NCBI RefSeq assembly: GCF_030068605.1
Contig: NZ_JASJOU010000001.1
Coordinates: forward strand, 1,364,001-1,428,000
From: Xanthocytophaga agilis
GTDB lineage: Bacteria; Bacteroidota; Bacteroidia; Cytophagales; 172606-1
Direction: 5' to 3'
DNA length: 64,000 nt
The notes beneath the pieces were generated by a model. That model saw nothing but the letters and a program-made list of their open reading frames with translations. It was not told the origin of the DNA and did not search any database. Below are positions 37,123-45,912 of this stretch, piece after piece (within the stretch, counting starts at the first letter, position 1; each line of letters opens with the position of its first letter). The position numbers and the translations under genes are program-made.

Positions 37123-38652
37123 ATGTTATCTATCGGAAAAAAACTACTGGAATTAAACGATTTCGTCACCCATTTGTCAGCACAAGAGTCTGTTTCGATA
37201 GATGAAAACAAGCTTCAGGATATTCGTTCCAACTTTTCTTTTTTAGAGAAATTTGCAAAAGATAAAGTTATATACGGTATCAATACAGGTTTTGGTCCAA
37301 TGGCCCAATACAAAATAAGTGATAAGGATCGGGTACAATTACAATACAACTTAATTCGCAGCCACTGTTCAGGTACAGGAGCGCTACTTCCACCTCTGTT
37401 TGTGAGAGCGGCAATGATTGCTCGTCTCAATAGTCTCATTCAAGCCAGGTCAGGTATTCATGAAGAACTGATTCTTTTATTAAGAGACCTGCTTAACCAC
37501 CAGATTACTCCTATAGTATATGAACACGGAGGTGTTGGAGCCAGCGGTGATTTGGTTCAACTGGCTCATTTATCACTGTGCCTTATCGGAGAAGGAAAAG
37601 TACATTATAAAGGAGAAATTCTTCCTGCATACCAGGTTTTTCAACAATTACAGCTAAAACCACTTTCTATTCATATAAGAGAAGGATTAGCCATCATGAA
37701 TGGGACCTCTTTCATGACAGGCATTGCACTAATCAATCTTATTCAGGCAAAAAAAGTACTTCACTGGGCTGTTATTGCCACCTCATTAATTACAGAAATT
37801 ACAGAATCCTATGACGACTTCTTTTCTGTAGAGTTAAATGAAGTAAAATGGCACAAAGGCCAAAACAATATTGCAAAAAAGATACGAGAACAGGTAGCAG
37901 GTAGCCAACTGGTAAAATCACGTATCCAACATCTTTACAAAAAAGTTGATGATCCTGTATTTGAAGAGAAAGTACAGGAATATTATTCCATTCGTTGCGT
38001 CCCTCAGATTCTGGGACCAATAGAAGATACTCTTGAACTGGCAGAAAAGATTGTGGTAGAAGAGTTAAACTCCGTAAATGATAATCCAATTGTCAATCAT
38101 GAAGTAGAGAATGTGTTTCATGGAGGCAACTTCCATGGTGATTATGTAGCACTGGAGATGGATAAAGTAAAGATTTCTATTGCAAAACTAGCGATGTTAT
38201 CTGAACGTCAGTTAAACTACCTGATGAACCACAAGATCAATGAAAAACTTCCACCTTTTTTGAACAAAGGAGTATTGGGATTGAATTTTGGTTTTCAGGG
38301 TGTGCAATTTACAGCTACTTCTACAACCGCAGAAGCTCAGACATTATCATATCCGATGTATTTGCATAGTATTCCCAATAACAATGACAATCAGGACATT
38401 GTCAGTATGGGGACTAATGCGGCTTTGATTTGTAATAAAGTAATCGATAATGCATCTCAGGTTCTGGCAATTGAGCTCATGGCACTGGTTCAAGCTATTG
38501 ATATACTGAATATAAAAGACAAACTTTCCAAGGCCAATCAGCAAGTTATTGATCAGCTACAACAGACATTTCTGGCTTTTACAGATGATCAGCCACAGTA
38601 TGAGAAGATACAACAGATAAAAGATTTGTGCTTTATCAATACAGGATTTTAA
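37123..38652 (+). CDS. Aromatic amino-acid ammonia-lyase (HAL/TAL family)
   Basis: 509 residues, the usual size of bacterial histidine or tyrosine ammonia-lyases. The MIO electrophile forms from A140-S141-G142 in GGVGASGDLVQLAH; Tyr51 in YGINTGFGPM is the catalytic Tyr, and NDNPIVNH and YSIRCVPQ are family blocks. The selectivity position following NLIR is Ser80-His81. Enzymes at this place in flexirubin loci (such as the one from Flavobacterium johnsoniae) are tyrosine-specific and make 4-coumarate, the aryl starter; histidine use is unlikely since no histidine-degradation gene is near. Substrate is inferred from the neighbouring aryl ligase. Confidence 0.88.
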   Translation: MLSIGKKLLELNDFVTHLSAQESVSIDENKLQDIRSNFSFLEKFAKDKVIYGINTGFGPMAQYKISDKDRVQLQYNLIRSHCSGTGALLPPLFVRAAMIARLNSLIQARSGIHEELILLLRDLLNHQITPIVYEHGGVGASGDLVQLAHLSLCLIGEGKVHYKGEILPAYQVFQQLQLKPLSIHIREGLAIMNGTSFMTGIALINLIQAKKVLHWAVIATSLITEITESYDDFFSVELNEVKWHKGQNNIAKKIREQVAGSQLVKSRIQHLYKKVDDPVFEEKVQEYYSIRCVPQILGPIEDTLELAEKIVVEELNSVNDNPIVNHEVENVFHGGNFHGDYVALEMDKVKISIAKLAMLSERQLNYLMNHKINEKLPPFLNKGVLGLNFGFQGVQFTATSTTAEAQTLSYPMYLHSIPNNNDNQDIVSMGTNAALICNKVIDNASQVLAIELMALVQAIDILNIKDKLSKANQQVIDQLQQTFLAFTDDQPQYEKIQQIKDLCFINTGF

Positions 38653-38681
38653 CAATCTATACATTAGCAGGTATCAGAAGA

Positions 38682-38730
38682 GTACAATTTATGTACATTT
38701 ATACTAATTTTGTCTGTGTACTATATGTAC
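38682..38730. repeat. Pair of GTAC palindromes in the fabG-like gene promoter region
   Basis: Two imperfect palindromes, GTACAATTTATGTAC at 38682-38696 and GTACTATATGTAC at 38718-38730, flank a TAATTTTG (38705-38712) that fits the -7 motif. They lie in the 120-bp gap before the ketoreductase gene and could be an operator pair. Confidence 0.4.
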
Positions 38731-38772
38731 CTATATTGATTTTCAGCAATTAATAAATTTAGTCTATTTTAA

Positions 38773-39501
38773 ATGAAATATGCATTAGTAACAGGAGGAG
38801 CAAGAGGAATTGGCAGGGCAATTGCTGTAAAACTAGCAAAAGATGGTTTTTTCGTTATTCTGAACTACCTGTCTAATGATCTGGAGGCAGAAAAAACATT
38901 GGCACAAATTCAGGAGGAAGGAGGACAGGGACAATTATTAAAATTTGATGTATCAGATCGCCATCAGGTAGACACTATATTAGGGGGGTGGATTGAAGCG
39001 AATAAAGATAAAACCATTGAAGTTCTAATCAACAATGCAGGAATCCGGAAAGACACACTGATGTTATGGATGGAACCAAAGGATTGGGATTCTGTTTTAA
39101 ATATTAGCTTGGGAGGGTTCTATAATGTTACTAAACAGGCACTTAACCCTATGTTGGTAAAAAAGTTTGGTCGAATTATAAACATTGTTTCATTATCCGG
39201 GTTAAAAGGAGTACCAGGCCAAACCAATTATTCTGCAGCAAAGGCAGGTGTAATTGGCGCCACCAAAGCGCTGGCTCAGGAAGTAGGAAGACGAGGTATT
39301 ACTGTCAACGCAGTAGCTCCGGGATTTATTACTACTGAGATGACAGCAGATATGAATGAAAAGGAGATAAAAGCCCTGATTCCAGTAAATCGATTTGGAA
39401 AACCCGAAGAAGTTGCCGAATTAGTTTCGTTCCTTGCTTCAGAAAACTCATCGTATATTACAGGTGAGGTTATTTCAATCAATGGCGGACTATATTCATA
39501 A
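38773..39501 (+). CDS. 3-oxoacyl-ACP reductase (FabG-like SDR)
   Basis: 242 residues, a classical short-chain dehydrogenase. NADPH-binding TGGARGIGRAIA at residue 7, NNAGIRKD at about 86, catalytic Ser in IVSLSGL and the YSAAK motif (Tyr about 154, Lys 158). Reduces the beta-keto group after each extension round of the polyene. It starts a run of tightly packed genes: a ketosynthase follows after 12 bp. This corresponds to the KR component (ApeQ-type) of aryl polyene systems. A separate housekeeping FabG is expected elsewhere. Confidence 0.92.
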   Translation: MKYALVTGGARGIGRAIAVKLAKDGFFVILNYLSNDLEAEKTLAQIQEEGGQGQLLKFDVSDRHQVDTILGGWIEANKDKTIEVLINNAGIRKDTLMLWMEPKDWDSVLNISLGGFYNVTKQALNPMLVKKFGRIINIVSLSGLKGVPGQTNYSAAKAGVIGATKALAQEVGRRGITVNAVAPGFITTEMTADMNEKEIKALIPVNRFGKPEEVAELVSFLASENSSYITGEVISINGGLYS

Positions 39502-39513
39502 TTTGTTTTGACT

Positions 39514-40737
39514 ATGCTCAACAGAGTTGTAATAACAGGTATAGGTATTTATTCGTGTTTAGGAACAAACCTGGATGAAGTAAGAGATTCGTTGTATCAG
39601 GGAAAATCCGGAATTGTCTATGATGAACCTCGTAAGGCACTAGGTTTCAGATCAGCTCTAACCGGCATAGTAAAGCAACCGAATCTGAAAGGTATTCTGG
39701 ACAGACGTACACGGATAAGTATGGCTGAACAGGTAGAATATGCCTATCTTGCTACTCAGGAAGCTTTGCAGGTAGCTCACATAGATGAACAATATCTGGA
39801 AGATCATGAGATTGGAATATTATATGGCAATGATAGCTCAGCAAAAGCGGTCATTGAAGCAACAGATATTGCACGTCAGAAGAGAGACAACACCTTAGTA
39901 GGATCAGGCAGTATATTTCAGTCTATGAATAGTACGGTTACTATGAACCTTTCAACTATTTACAAATTGAAAGGTATTAATATGTCCGTTAGTGCCGCTT
40001 GTGCGAGTGGTTCTCATTCTATCGGGATGGCCTACTTTCTGATCAAACATGGATATCAGGATTGTATTATTAGTGGCGGAGCTCAGGAAATTAATGAGTA
40101 TGTGATGGGTAGCTTTGATGGATTAAGTGCATTTTCAATCCGGGAATCTGAACCGACCAAAGCATCTCGTCCGTTTGATAAAGACCGGGATGGACTGATT
40201 CCCAGTGGTGGTGCAGCCACTGTTATTCTGGAAAGTTATGAGTCTGCCAAACGACGTAATGCTCCTATTCTTGCAGAAATCATAGGATATGGATTTTCAT
40301 CCAGTGGCAATCATATCATTCAGCCCAATGTAGAAGGTCCGGCTCGTTCATTGCGTAATGTGCTAAAAGATGCAGGAATACAAGCAGATGAGATAGACTA
40401 TATCAATGCGCATGCTACCTCCACTCCTGTAGGAGATGCCTGTGAAGCACAGGCAATTCATGAAGTTTTTGGAAATTCACGTCCTCTGGTAAGTTCTACC
40501 AAGTCAATGACAGGGCACGAGTGCTGGATGGCAGGAGCAAGTGAGATTATTTACTCGATGCTGATGATGCAAAACTCGTTCGTTGCACCTAATATTAACT
40601 TCGAGAACCCTGATGAATATTCAGCACCTTTAAATATTGCAACCACCACTGTTGATAAAAACATCAATACTTTCTTGTCCAACTCGTTTGGATTTGGAGG
40701 AACCAATTCGTCTATCATCGTAAGAAAAATTAGCTAA
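39514..40737 (+). CDS. Beta-ketoacyl-ACP synthase, complete triad (KS 1)
   Basis: About 407 residues; ATG at 39514 is preferred to the in-frame TTG at 39508. FabF-type condensing enzyme with Cys in VSAACASGSHS (about residue 164), first His in NAHATSTPVGD (about 304) and Lys/His in STKSMTGHE (about 335-340). The C-terminus ends with the FGFGGTNSSI motif typical of the family. It extends the ACP-bound aryl chain with malonyl-ACP. One of three catalytically complete ketosynthases in the cluster, placed between the ketoreductase and an ACP. Confidence 0.92.
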   Translation: MLNRVVITGIGIYSCLGTNLDEVRDSLYQGKSGIVYDEPRKALGFRSALTGIVKQPNLKGILDRRTRISMAEQVEYAYLATQEALQVAHIDEQYLEDHEIGILYGNDSSAKAVIEATDIARQKRDNTLVGSGSIFQSMNSTVTMNLSTIYKLKGINMSVSAACASGSHSIGMAYFLIKHGYQDCIISGGAQEINEYVMGSFDGLSAFSIRESEPTKASRPFDKDRDGLIPSGGAATVILESYESAKRRNAPILAEIIGYGFSSSGNHIIQPNVEGPARSLRNVLKDAGIQADEIDYINAHATSTPVGDACEAQAIHEVFGNSRPLVSSTKSMTGHECWMAGASEIIYSMLMMQNSFVAPNINFENPDEYSAPLNIATTTVDKNINTFLSNSFGFGGTNSSIIVRKIS

Positions 40738-40759
40738 CATCACTAAAAGTTTAAACAGT

Positions 40760-41020
40760 ATGTATACCGAAGAAATAGTACAGAAGGTTAATGAATTTCT
40801 GATTGAAGAATTTGAAGTAGATGCAGATAAAATAAAACCAGAAGCTGTACTGAAAGAAACCCTCGAATTAGATAGCCTGGATTATGTGGATCTAGTCGTT
40901 GTGATTGAGAGCAACTTTGGCTTTAAAGTTAAAAGCGAAGATTTTGCAGGTATCACTACCTTTGAAGACTTCTATAACTATATCACTCAACGAGTAGAGC
41001 ACCAACTGCAAGAGAAATAA
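40760..41020 (+). CDS. Acyl carrier protein 1
   Basis: 86 residues, acidic, with the phosphopantetheine-accepting Ser in LDSLDYVDL at about residue 39. Carries the growing aryl polyene or its starter. It follows the first ketosynthase after 22 bp, and its stop overlaps the acyltransferase start by 1 bp (TAATG). Distinct from the second ACP of the cluster, so one may carry the starter and the other the extending chain. Confidence 0.93.
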   Translation: MYTEEIVQKVNEFLIEEFEVDADKIKPEAVLKETLELDSLDYVDLVVVIESNFGFKVKSEDFAGITTFEDFYNYITQRVEHQLQEK

Positions 41021-41916
41021 TGAGTGTATGGAGTGGACAATCCAAGGGAACAGTCCTAGGGTATAAGATATTTGTGTTTATTCTTTCATACCTGGGACTT
41101 TTACCGGCTTACTTCATTCTCTACTTTGTAGCACTTTACTATTTTCTGTTTTCCAATCACAGTAGCAAGGTTATTTACTCATACTTACATGACAGATTAA
41201 AGTTTTCAAAAACGGCTTCACTAGTAGGTATTTACAGAAATTACTTTGTGTTTGGACAATCACTTATTGACCGGGTAGCTGTCCTGGCAGGATATAGTCG
41301 TTTTCACTATCATTTTGATGGAGAACAATACCTGGAACAAATGTGCCTGTCCGGAAGTGGTGGAATTCTTATCAGTGCGCACCTTGGTAACTGGGAAATT
41401 GCAGGACATCTGCTACAAAAGTTTTCCTGTACTATTAATATTGTCATGTATGATGGAGAACATCAGAAGATCAAATCTTATCTGGAAAGTGTCAAAGGGA
41501 GTAGTAGGATTAGGATTATAGCTATCAAAGAAGATCTTTCCCATATATACCAGATCAATGAAGCTCTGGAAAGAAAAGAACTATTGTGTATACATGGAGA
41601 TAGATTTACTACTGGAGCCAGAACCATTTCTGTGCAATTTCTGGGTAAAGAAGCATTATTTCCGATAGGCCCCTATCAGCTGGCAGCACGATATAATGTT
41701 CCTGTTTCCTTTGTTTTTTCAACAAAGCAAAGATGGAACAAATACCATCTGAAAGCATCTGAACCCATATACATCCCATCACCCAGAACTAGTAACCACA
41801 CCGAGCAACTCACTCATTCGGTACATGAGTACATCAGACAGATAGAGAAGACAATTCGTTTGTATCCTTATCAGTGGTTTAATTATTATGATTTTTGGAA
41901 AGTAGACCTCTCATGA
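41020..41916 (+). CDS. LpxL/HtrB-like lysophospholipid acyltransferase
   Basis: 298 residues with an N-terminal membrane segment (about 18-44). The catalytic HLGNWE motif (HxxxxE) is at about residue 120, followed by GDRF near 193, both typical of lipid A lauroyl/myristoyl acyltransferases. In aryl polyene loci an enzyme of this class is thought to transfer the ACP-bound chain to a lipid acceptor in the inner membrane. Its stop overlaps the methyltransferase start by 4 bp (ATGA at 41913), showing tight coupling. Confidence 0.85.
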   Translation: MSVWSGQSKGTVLGYKIFVFILSYLGLLPAYFILYFVALYYFLFSNHSSKVIYSYLHDRLKFSKTASLVGIYRNYFVFGQSLIDRVAVLAGYSRFHYHFDGEQYLEQMCLSGSGGILISAHLGNWEIAGHLLQKFSCTINIVMYDGEHQKIKSYLESVKGSSRIRIIAIKEDLSHIYQINEALERKELLCIHGDRFTTGARTISVQFLGKEALFPIGPYQLAARYNVPVSFVFSTKQRWNKYHLKASEPIYIPSPRTSNHTEQLTHSVHEYIRQIEKTIRLYPYQWFNYYDFWKVDLS

Positions 41917-43013
41917 ATATTCAGAATCCAGACACCTTTTCATCGCTTTCATTCTATAAGAAAGAAAAATTATCTGCAATTGATGCCAAACATGAGGCAC
42001 AAAAGATAGCATTTGGCCCAATGGTCTTTCAGGCAACAAAAGCATTGAGAGATCTGAAGATATTGGAAGCAATTGACAATAGCACAGATGGATTAACACT
42101 AACAGAGATTGCATCTGCTACTCAAATTTCAGCATATGGTGTACGAGTACTGATTGAAGCAGGTCTGGGTATAGGTTTGCTATTGTGGCAGGACGAAAAA
42201 TATGTTCTGACCAAAACAGGATTCTTTATTTTACATGATCCTATGACAAGAGCTAACATGGATTTTGTCAATGATATAAACTATCAGGGATTCTTTCATC
42301 TTACAGAGTCTATTCAGGCTGGGAAACCTATAGGCCTGAAACACTTTGGAGAGCAATGGTCTACCATTTATCAGGCGTTGTCTTCCCTCCCACTACAGGC
42401 GAAAGAAAGTTGGTTTGCCTTTGATCATTTCTATTCAGACGATTCTTTTTCCAAAGTTCTACCTATTGTATTTAGCAATACACCATCTACTCTGCTGGAT
42501 GTTGGAGGCAATACAGGTAAGTGGGCTCAGCAATGTATTGAGTTTAATAAAGATGTACAGGTTACTATCGCTGACTTGCCACAGCAGATCGCCATGGCAA
42601 AAGAGGCAATTAATCAACATCCTGATAAAGATAGGGTGTCCTTTTATCCTATCAATATTCTCCAACCAGAAACAACACTGCCTGCCGGATTTGATGCGAT
42701 CTGGATGAGTCAGTTTCTGGATTGCTTTTCTGATGAAGAAATTACAGATATAGCTACCAAGGCCCATAAGGCATTAAAAGAGGATGGTACACTGTTTATC
42801 ATGGAAACATTCTGGGATCGGCAAAAGTATCCTACATCAGCATTTTGCCTGCAACAGACCTCCCTGTATTTTACCTGTATGGCTAATGGCAATAGCCAGA
42901 TGTATCGTTCGGATATATTTATTGCCTGTATTGAAAAAGCTGGCTTTACAATTATAGAACAAACCGATAATATTGGTATCAGTCATACATTATTACAATG
43001 CAGAAAGAAATAA
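41913..43013 (+). CDS. Class I SAM-dependent O-methyltransferase
   Basis: About 366 residues. An N-terminal winged-helix dimerisation domain (about 20-110; LTLTEIASATQISAYGVRVL) precedes the Rossmann methyltransferase with motif I LLDVGGNTG at about 190 and DAIWMSQFLDCF. The architecture is that of small-molecule O-methyltransferases. Likely methylates a ring hydroxyl of the aryl head group. ATG 41913 is preferred to the in-frame TTG at 41895 because it overlaps the previous stop. Its end overlaps the dehydratase start by 16 bp. Confidence 0.88.
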   Translation: MNIQNPDTFSSLSFYKKEKLSAIDAKHEAQKIAFGPMVFQATKALRDLKILEAIDNSTDGLTLTEIASATQISAYGVRVLIEAGLGIGLLLWQDEKYVLTKTGFFILHDPMTRANMDFVNDINYQGFFHLTESIQAGKPIGLKHFGEQWSTIYQALSSLPLQAKESWFAFDHFYSDDSFSKVLPIVFSNTPSTLLDVGGNTGKWAQQCIEFNKDVQVTIADLPQQIAMAKEAINQHPDKDRVSFYPINILQPETTLPAGFDAIWMSQFLDCFSDEEITDIATKAHKALKEDGTLFIMETFWDRQKYPTSAFCLQQTSLYFTCMANGNSQMYRSDIFIACIEKAGFTIIEQTDNIGISHTLLQCRKK

Positions 43014-43429
43014 CATTACCTGTTAGTGATATTACACGCTTCATCCCTCAGCAGCATCCGATTGTCATGATAGATGAGTTGTATGAATCGGATGGACTCA
43101 CTACAGTTACCAAGTTTCTGATTAAAGCAGATGGATTGTTTGTGGAGGATAATCAGTTGAAAGAACCAGGTCTTATTGAAAATATTGCTCAGACTGCTGC
43201 TGCAGGAATGGGCTATCAGTTTGTAAAACAAGGAGAGCCAATACCAGTAGGCTTTATTGGGGCTATCAAATATTTGCAAATAACCCGGCTTCCTAAAGTA
43301 GGTGATATAATCACTACTCAGGTCACTGTTCTGGATACTGTATTGGATATTACATTAATCAAAGGAGAAATTCAGCTGAATAATATATTCATTGCCAGCT
43401 GTGAAATGAAAATTGTTCTGAAAAAATAA
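42998..43429 (+). CDS. 3-hydroxyacyl-ACP dehydratase, hotdog fold (DH 1)
   Basis: 143 residues, single hotdog domain. FIPQQHPIVMIDELYE near residue 14 carries the catalytic His and corresponds to the (L/I)PHxxPxxxID motif of FabZ/ApeP-type dehydratases; GLIENIAQTAAA near 63 supplies the acidic residue. Removes water after ketoreduction to produce the conjugated double bond. Followed after 6 bp by a thioesterase. Confidence 0.82.
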   Translation: MQKEITLPVSDITRFIPQQHPIVMIDELYESDGLTTVTKFLIKADGLFVEDNQLKEPGLIENIAQTAAAGMGYQFVKQGEPIPVGFIGAIKYLQITRLPKVGDIITTQVTVLDTVLDITLIKGEIQLNNIFIASCEMKIVLKK

Positions 43430-43435
43430 GTTTGT

Positions 43436-43849
43436 ATGCTTTCTTTTGAAACCGAAGTAGAGGTTAAGTTTAGCGAAGTAGACTCTCTTCATATTGTATG
43501 GCATGGGCATTATGTACGTTATTTTGAAGATGCGCGTGAAGGTTTTGGAAAAAAATATGGTCTGCATTATCTGGAAGTTTATCAAAAAGGATTTGTTATG
43601 CCTATTGTAAAGTTAAACTGCGATTACAAAAGACCCTTGGTATATGGAGATATTGCCCTTGTAAAGATTACCTATGTAGAAACAGAAGCCGCAAAAGTTA
43701 TTTTTCAATACGAGATTAAAAAGAAGGATACTCAGGAGCTGATCGCCACCGGAGAAACCATCCAGGTATTTCTGGATACCAACCGAAATCTCTGCATCAC
43801 CGTACCAGACTTCCTGGCTGACTGGAAAACCTACTATCAACTTAAATAA
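43436..43849 (+). CDS. 4HBT-type acyl thioesterase
   Basis: 137 residues, hotdog fold. VKFSEVDSLHIVWHGHYVRYFEDAREGF near the N-terminus matches the YbgC/4-hydroxybenzoyl-CoA thioesterase signature, with the catalytic Asp in the EVDS position, followed by MPIVKLNCDYKRPLVYGD. Would release or edit chains from ACP or CoA. Corresponds in position and family to the thioesterase found in aryl polyene loci. Confidence 0.85.
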   Translation: MLSFETEVEVKFSEVDSLHIVWHGHYVRYFEDAREGFGKKYGLHYLEVYQKGFVMPIVKLNCDYKRPLVYGDIALVKITYVETEAAKVIFQYEIKKKDTQELIATGETIQVFLDTNRNLCITVPDFLADWKTYYQLK

Positions 43850-43891
43850 GAATTATTCCTACATATAATCTTTGTCATTATCTGACTCTTT

Positions 43892-45010
43892 ATGCCTGCA
43901 CCTGTTTACATCATTGGTGATAACATTATTACTCCTCTGGGAACAACCACAGAAGAGAATTTTGAGGCTATAAGCAATGGAGTCAGTGGAATTAGGAGGC
44001 ATACCAATAATCCTATAGGTGATTTCTATGCATCCGTTCTGGACAAAGGTATGTTCTTACCTGGTGAGTCACTTACTCATCTGGAAAGTCTGTTTATCCG
44101 ATCTATTCAGCAGGCCTGTCAATCAGCAGGTATTGATGCAACAGATTCGGACAATTTATATATTTTCTCTTCCACCAAAGGAAACATTGAGTTACTCCAA
44201 AAACAGGCAAACCTATCTGCATCCATACACCTGGATCAGATGGCAAAAGCTGTAACTACGCATTTACGTTATGCAGGTACACCCCTTATCGTTTCCAATG
44301 CCTGTATTTCGGGTGTACAAGCAATCGGGCTGGCTTATACTCTATTACAACAAGGAAAGTATAAACGGGCTATTGTAACAGGTGGAGATTTGTTTTCGTT
44401 CTTTGTCTTGGCTGGTTTCTATTCTTTGCAGGCAATCAGTCCCTTTCCTTGTACGCCATTTGATAAAAAGAGAGCAGGCATTTCTCTGGGAGAAGGATGT
44501 GGAACAATAATCCTTACACGGGAACCTAATCCCACATCTATTCAGATTACAACGGTAGCATCATCCAATGATGCCAATCATATTTCCGGTCCTTCACGTA
44601 CTGGTGACGGACTAGCATTAGCCATTCAATCTGTTTTACAGACAGCAGGTAAAGAACCGAAAACCATCCAATTTGTCAATGCGCATGGTACTGGAACCAT
44701 CTACAATGATGAAATGGAGTCACTGGCGTTTCAACGCTGTGGACTTGCACAAATACCTGTAAATAGCCTCAAAGGCTATATCGGACATACATTGGGAGCA
44801 GCGGGCATTATAGAAACCATTCTGACAGCACGCAGCCTGCAACGTAACCAATTACTCACTTCGGCTGGATTCCAAGAAACAGGTACCAGTGTTCCGTTGC
44901 CAGTGATTACAGAAAATCACACAGGAAACTATACCTGTGCACTAAAAACAGCATCAGGGTTTGGAGGAGGTAATGCGGTTTTACTTCTGGAAAAACAAGT
45001 ATCATCCTAA
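43892..45010 (+). CDS. Beta-ketoacyl-ACP synthase, complete triad (KS 2)
   Basis: 372 residues, a bit shorter than usual FabF. The catalytic Cys lies in VSNACISGVQAIG (about 134), first His in NAHGTGTIYND (about 258) and second in SLKGYIGHTLG (about 293), so the triad is intact; the end has SGFGGGNAV. Likely pairs with the adjacent Cys-less KS-like protein. Its N-terminal region before the first motif is compact, and the first 40 residues are weakly conserved. Confidence 0.88.
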   Translation: MPAPVYIIGDNIITPLGTTTEENFEAISNGVSGIRRHTNNPIGDFYASVLDKGMFLPGESLTHLESLFIRSIQQACQSAGIDATDSDNLYIFSSTKGNIELLQKQANLSASIHLDQMAKAVTTHLRYAGTPLIVSNACISGVQAIGLAYTLLQQGKYKRAIVTGGDLFSFFVLAGFYSLQAISPFPCTPFDKKRAGISLGEGCGTIILTREPNPTSIQITTVASSNDANHISGPSRTGDGLALAIQSVLQTAGKEPKTIQFVNAHGTGTIYNDEMESLAFQRCGLAQIPVNSLKGYIGHTLGAAGIIETILTARSLQRNQLLTSAGFQETGTSVPLPVITENHTGNYTCALKTASGFGGGNAVLLLEKQVSS

Positions 45011-45018
45011 TCAAAAAT

Positions 45019-45026
45019 TATATTTG
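45019..45026 (+). promoter_or_regulatory. Possible internal promoter -7 element
   Basis: TATATTTG at 45019-45026 fits TAnnTTTG, 14 bp upstream of the KS-like gene ATG in a 30-bp gap. Isolated motif without a paired -33 box, so weak. Confidence 0.3.
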
Positions 45027-45040
45027 CACCTGTTTGTGAA

Positions 45041-45649
45041 ATGGATCTCTTTGTAACCAAATACTGTCGCCTGTCATCCAAAGGAATTAATACCCATAAA
45101 GGGGTTGTTAATTTGCCTTTGAATGATATGGTGTATGATCCACAAGCACTCTATACTCTATTACAACTAAGCTATCCTAAGTTTTTTAAAATGGATACCT
45201 TATGTAAGTATGGTATTCTGGCGGGTGAATGTCTATTTGAAGGAAATCCGCTTTCGTATACGTCATCAGAGATTGGGATTATTCTTTCCGGCCAACATGG
45301 ATCTCTGGATACAGACGAACAGTTTCAAACCACTTTAGAAACAGATAATTTTTTCCCAAGTCCTGCTCTGTTTGTATATACCCTATCTAATATCGTAATG
45401 GGTGAACTATGTATTCGCCACAAAATCAAAGGAGAAAATCTCTTTACTGTATCGGCAACACCAGATTATGATTTACTTTGCCAATACACAACAGCACTGT
45501 TTCTTCAGAAGAGGATCAATGCCTGTTTGGTAGGCTGGGTAGATTATTACCAAAAACAACCCGATATTTTGCTGGTGTGGGTGGAAACTACATCAGATAT
45601 TAATGCTTTACTGTTTAATCACAATACATTAACTAGTTTATATATATGA
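45041..45649 (+). CDS. Truncated ketosynthase-like protein without active Cys
   Basis: 202 residues that align with the N-terminal half of a ketosynthase fold only. The segment FTVSATPDYDLLCQY occupies the place of VSAxCASG; the catalytic Cys is replaced (Pro at the equivalent position), and there are no His motifs because the C-terminal half is absent. Could be a chain-length-factor-like partner for one of the active ketosynthases or a relic. Its stop overlaps the second ACP start by 4 bp, so it is still translated in register with the cluster. Confidence 0.7.
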   Translation: MDLFVTKYCRLSSKGINTHKGVVNLPLNDMVYDPQALYTLLQLSYPKFFKMDTLCKYGILAGECLFEGNPLSYTSSEIGIILSGQHGSLDTDEQFQTTLETDNFFPSPALFVYTLSNIVMGELCIRHKIKGENLFTVSATPDYDLLCQYTTALFLQKRINACLVGWVDYYQKQPDILLVWVETTSDINALLFNHNTLTSLYI

Positions 45650-45909
45650 ATACCTTAATTGAAGAGTTAAAGAATGATATTATTGAACAGTTGAATCTAC
45701 AGGATATGACTCCTGCCGACATTGATGAAAATGCTCCTTTGTTTGGAGAGGGTTTGGGACTGGATTCAATTGATGCATTGGAACTAATCGTGCTGCTACA
45801 GAAGAAATACAAAACGAAAGTTAACAATGCAGATGAAGGCAAAGAAGTTTTCAAATCGGTACGTAGTATAGCCGAATTCATTCAATCCAAACAGACAGCA
45901 AATTCATAA
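45646..45909 (+). CDS. Acyl carrier protein 2
   Basis: 87 residues; phosphopantetheine site Ser in LGLDSIDALELIV at about residue 42. Overlaps the KS-like gene by 4 bp and is followed by a ketosynthase after 3 bp, so it likely serves that enzyme. Different from ACP 1 in sequence; the pair suggests separate starter-loading and extension carriers, as in aryl polyene systems. Confidence 0.92.
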   Translation: MNTLIEELKNDIIEQLNLQDMTPADIDENAPLFGEGLGLDSIDALELIVLLQKKYKTKVNNADEGKEVFKSVRSIAEFIQSKQTANS

Positions 45910-45912
45910 CGG

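Noticed and set aside
37123-38652. Histidine degradation role (hutH)
   Set aside because: No hutU, hutI or hutG beside it; the aryl ligase and polyene genes fit a pigment role better.
38682-38730. Transposon end or CRISPR-like repeat
   Set aside because: Only two short palindromes, no spacer regularity and no nearby transposase or cas gene.
42346-42708. 120-codon plus-strand frame inside the methyltransferase gene
   Set aside because: Lies in another frame of a clear methyltransferase with intact motifs.
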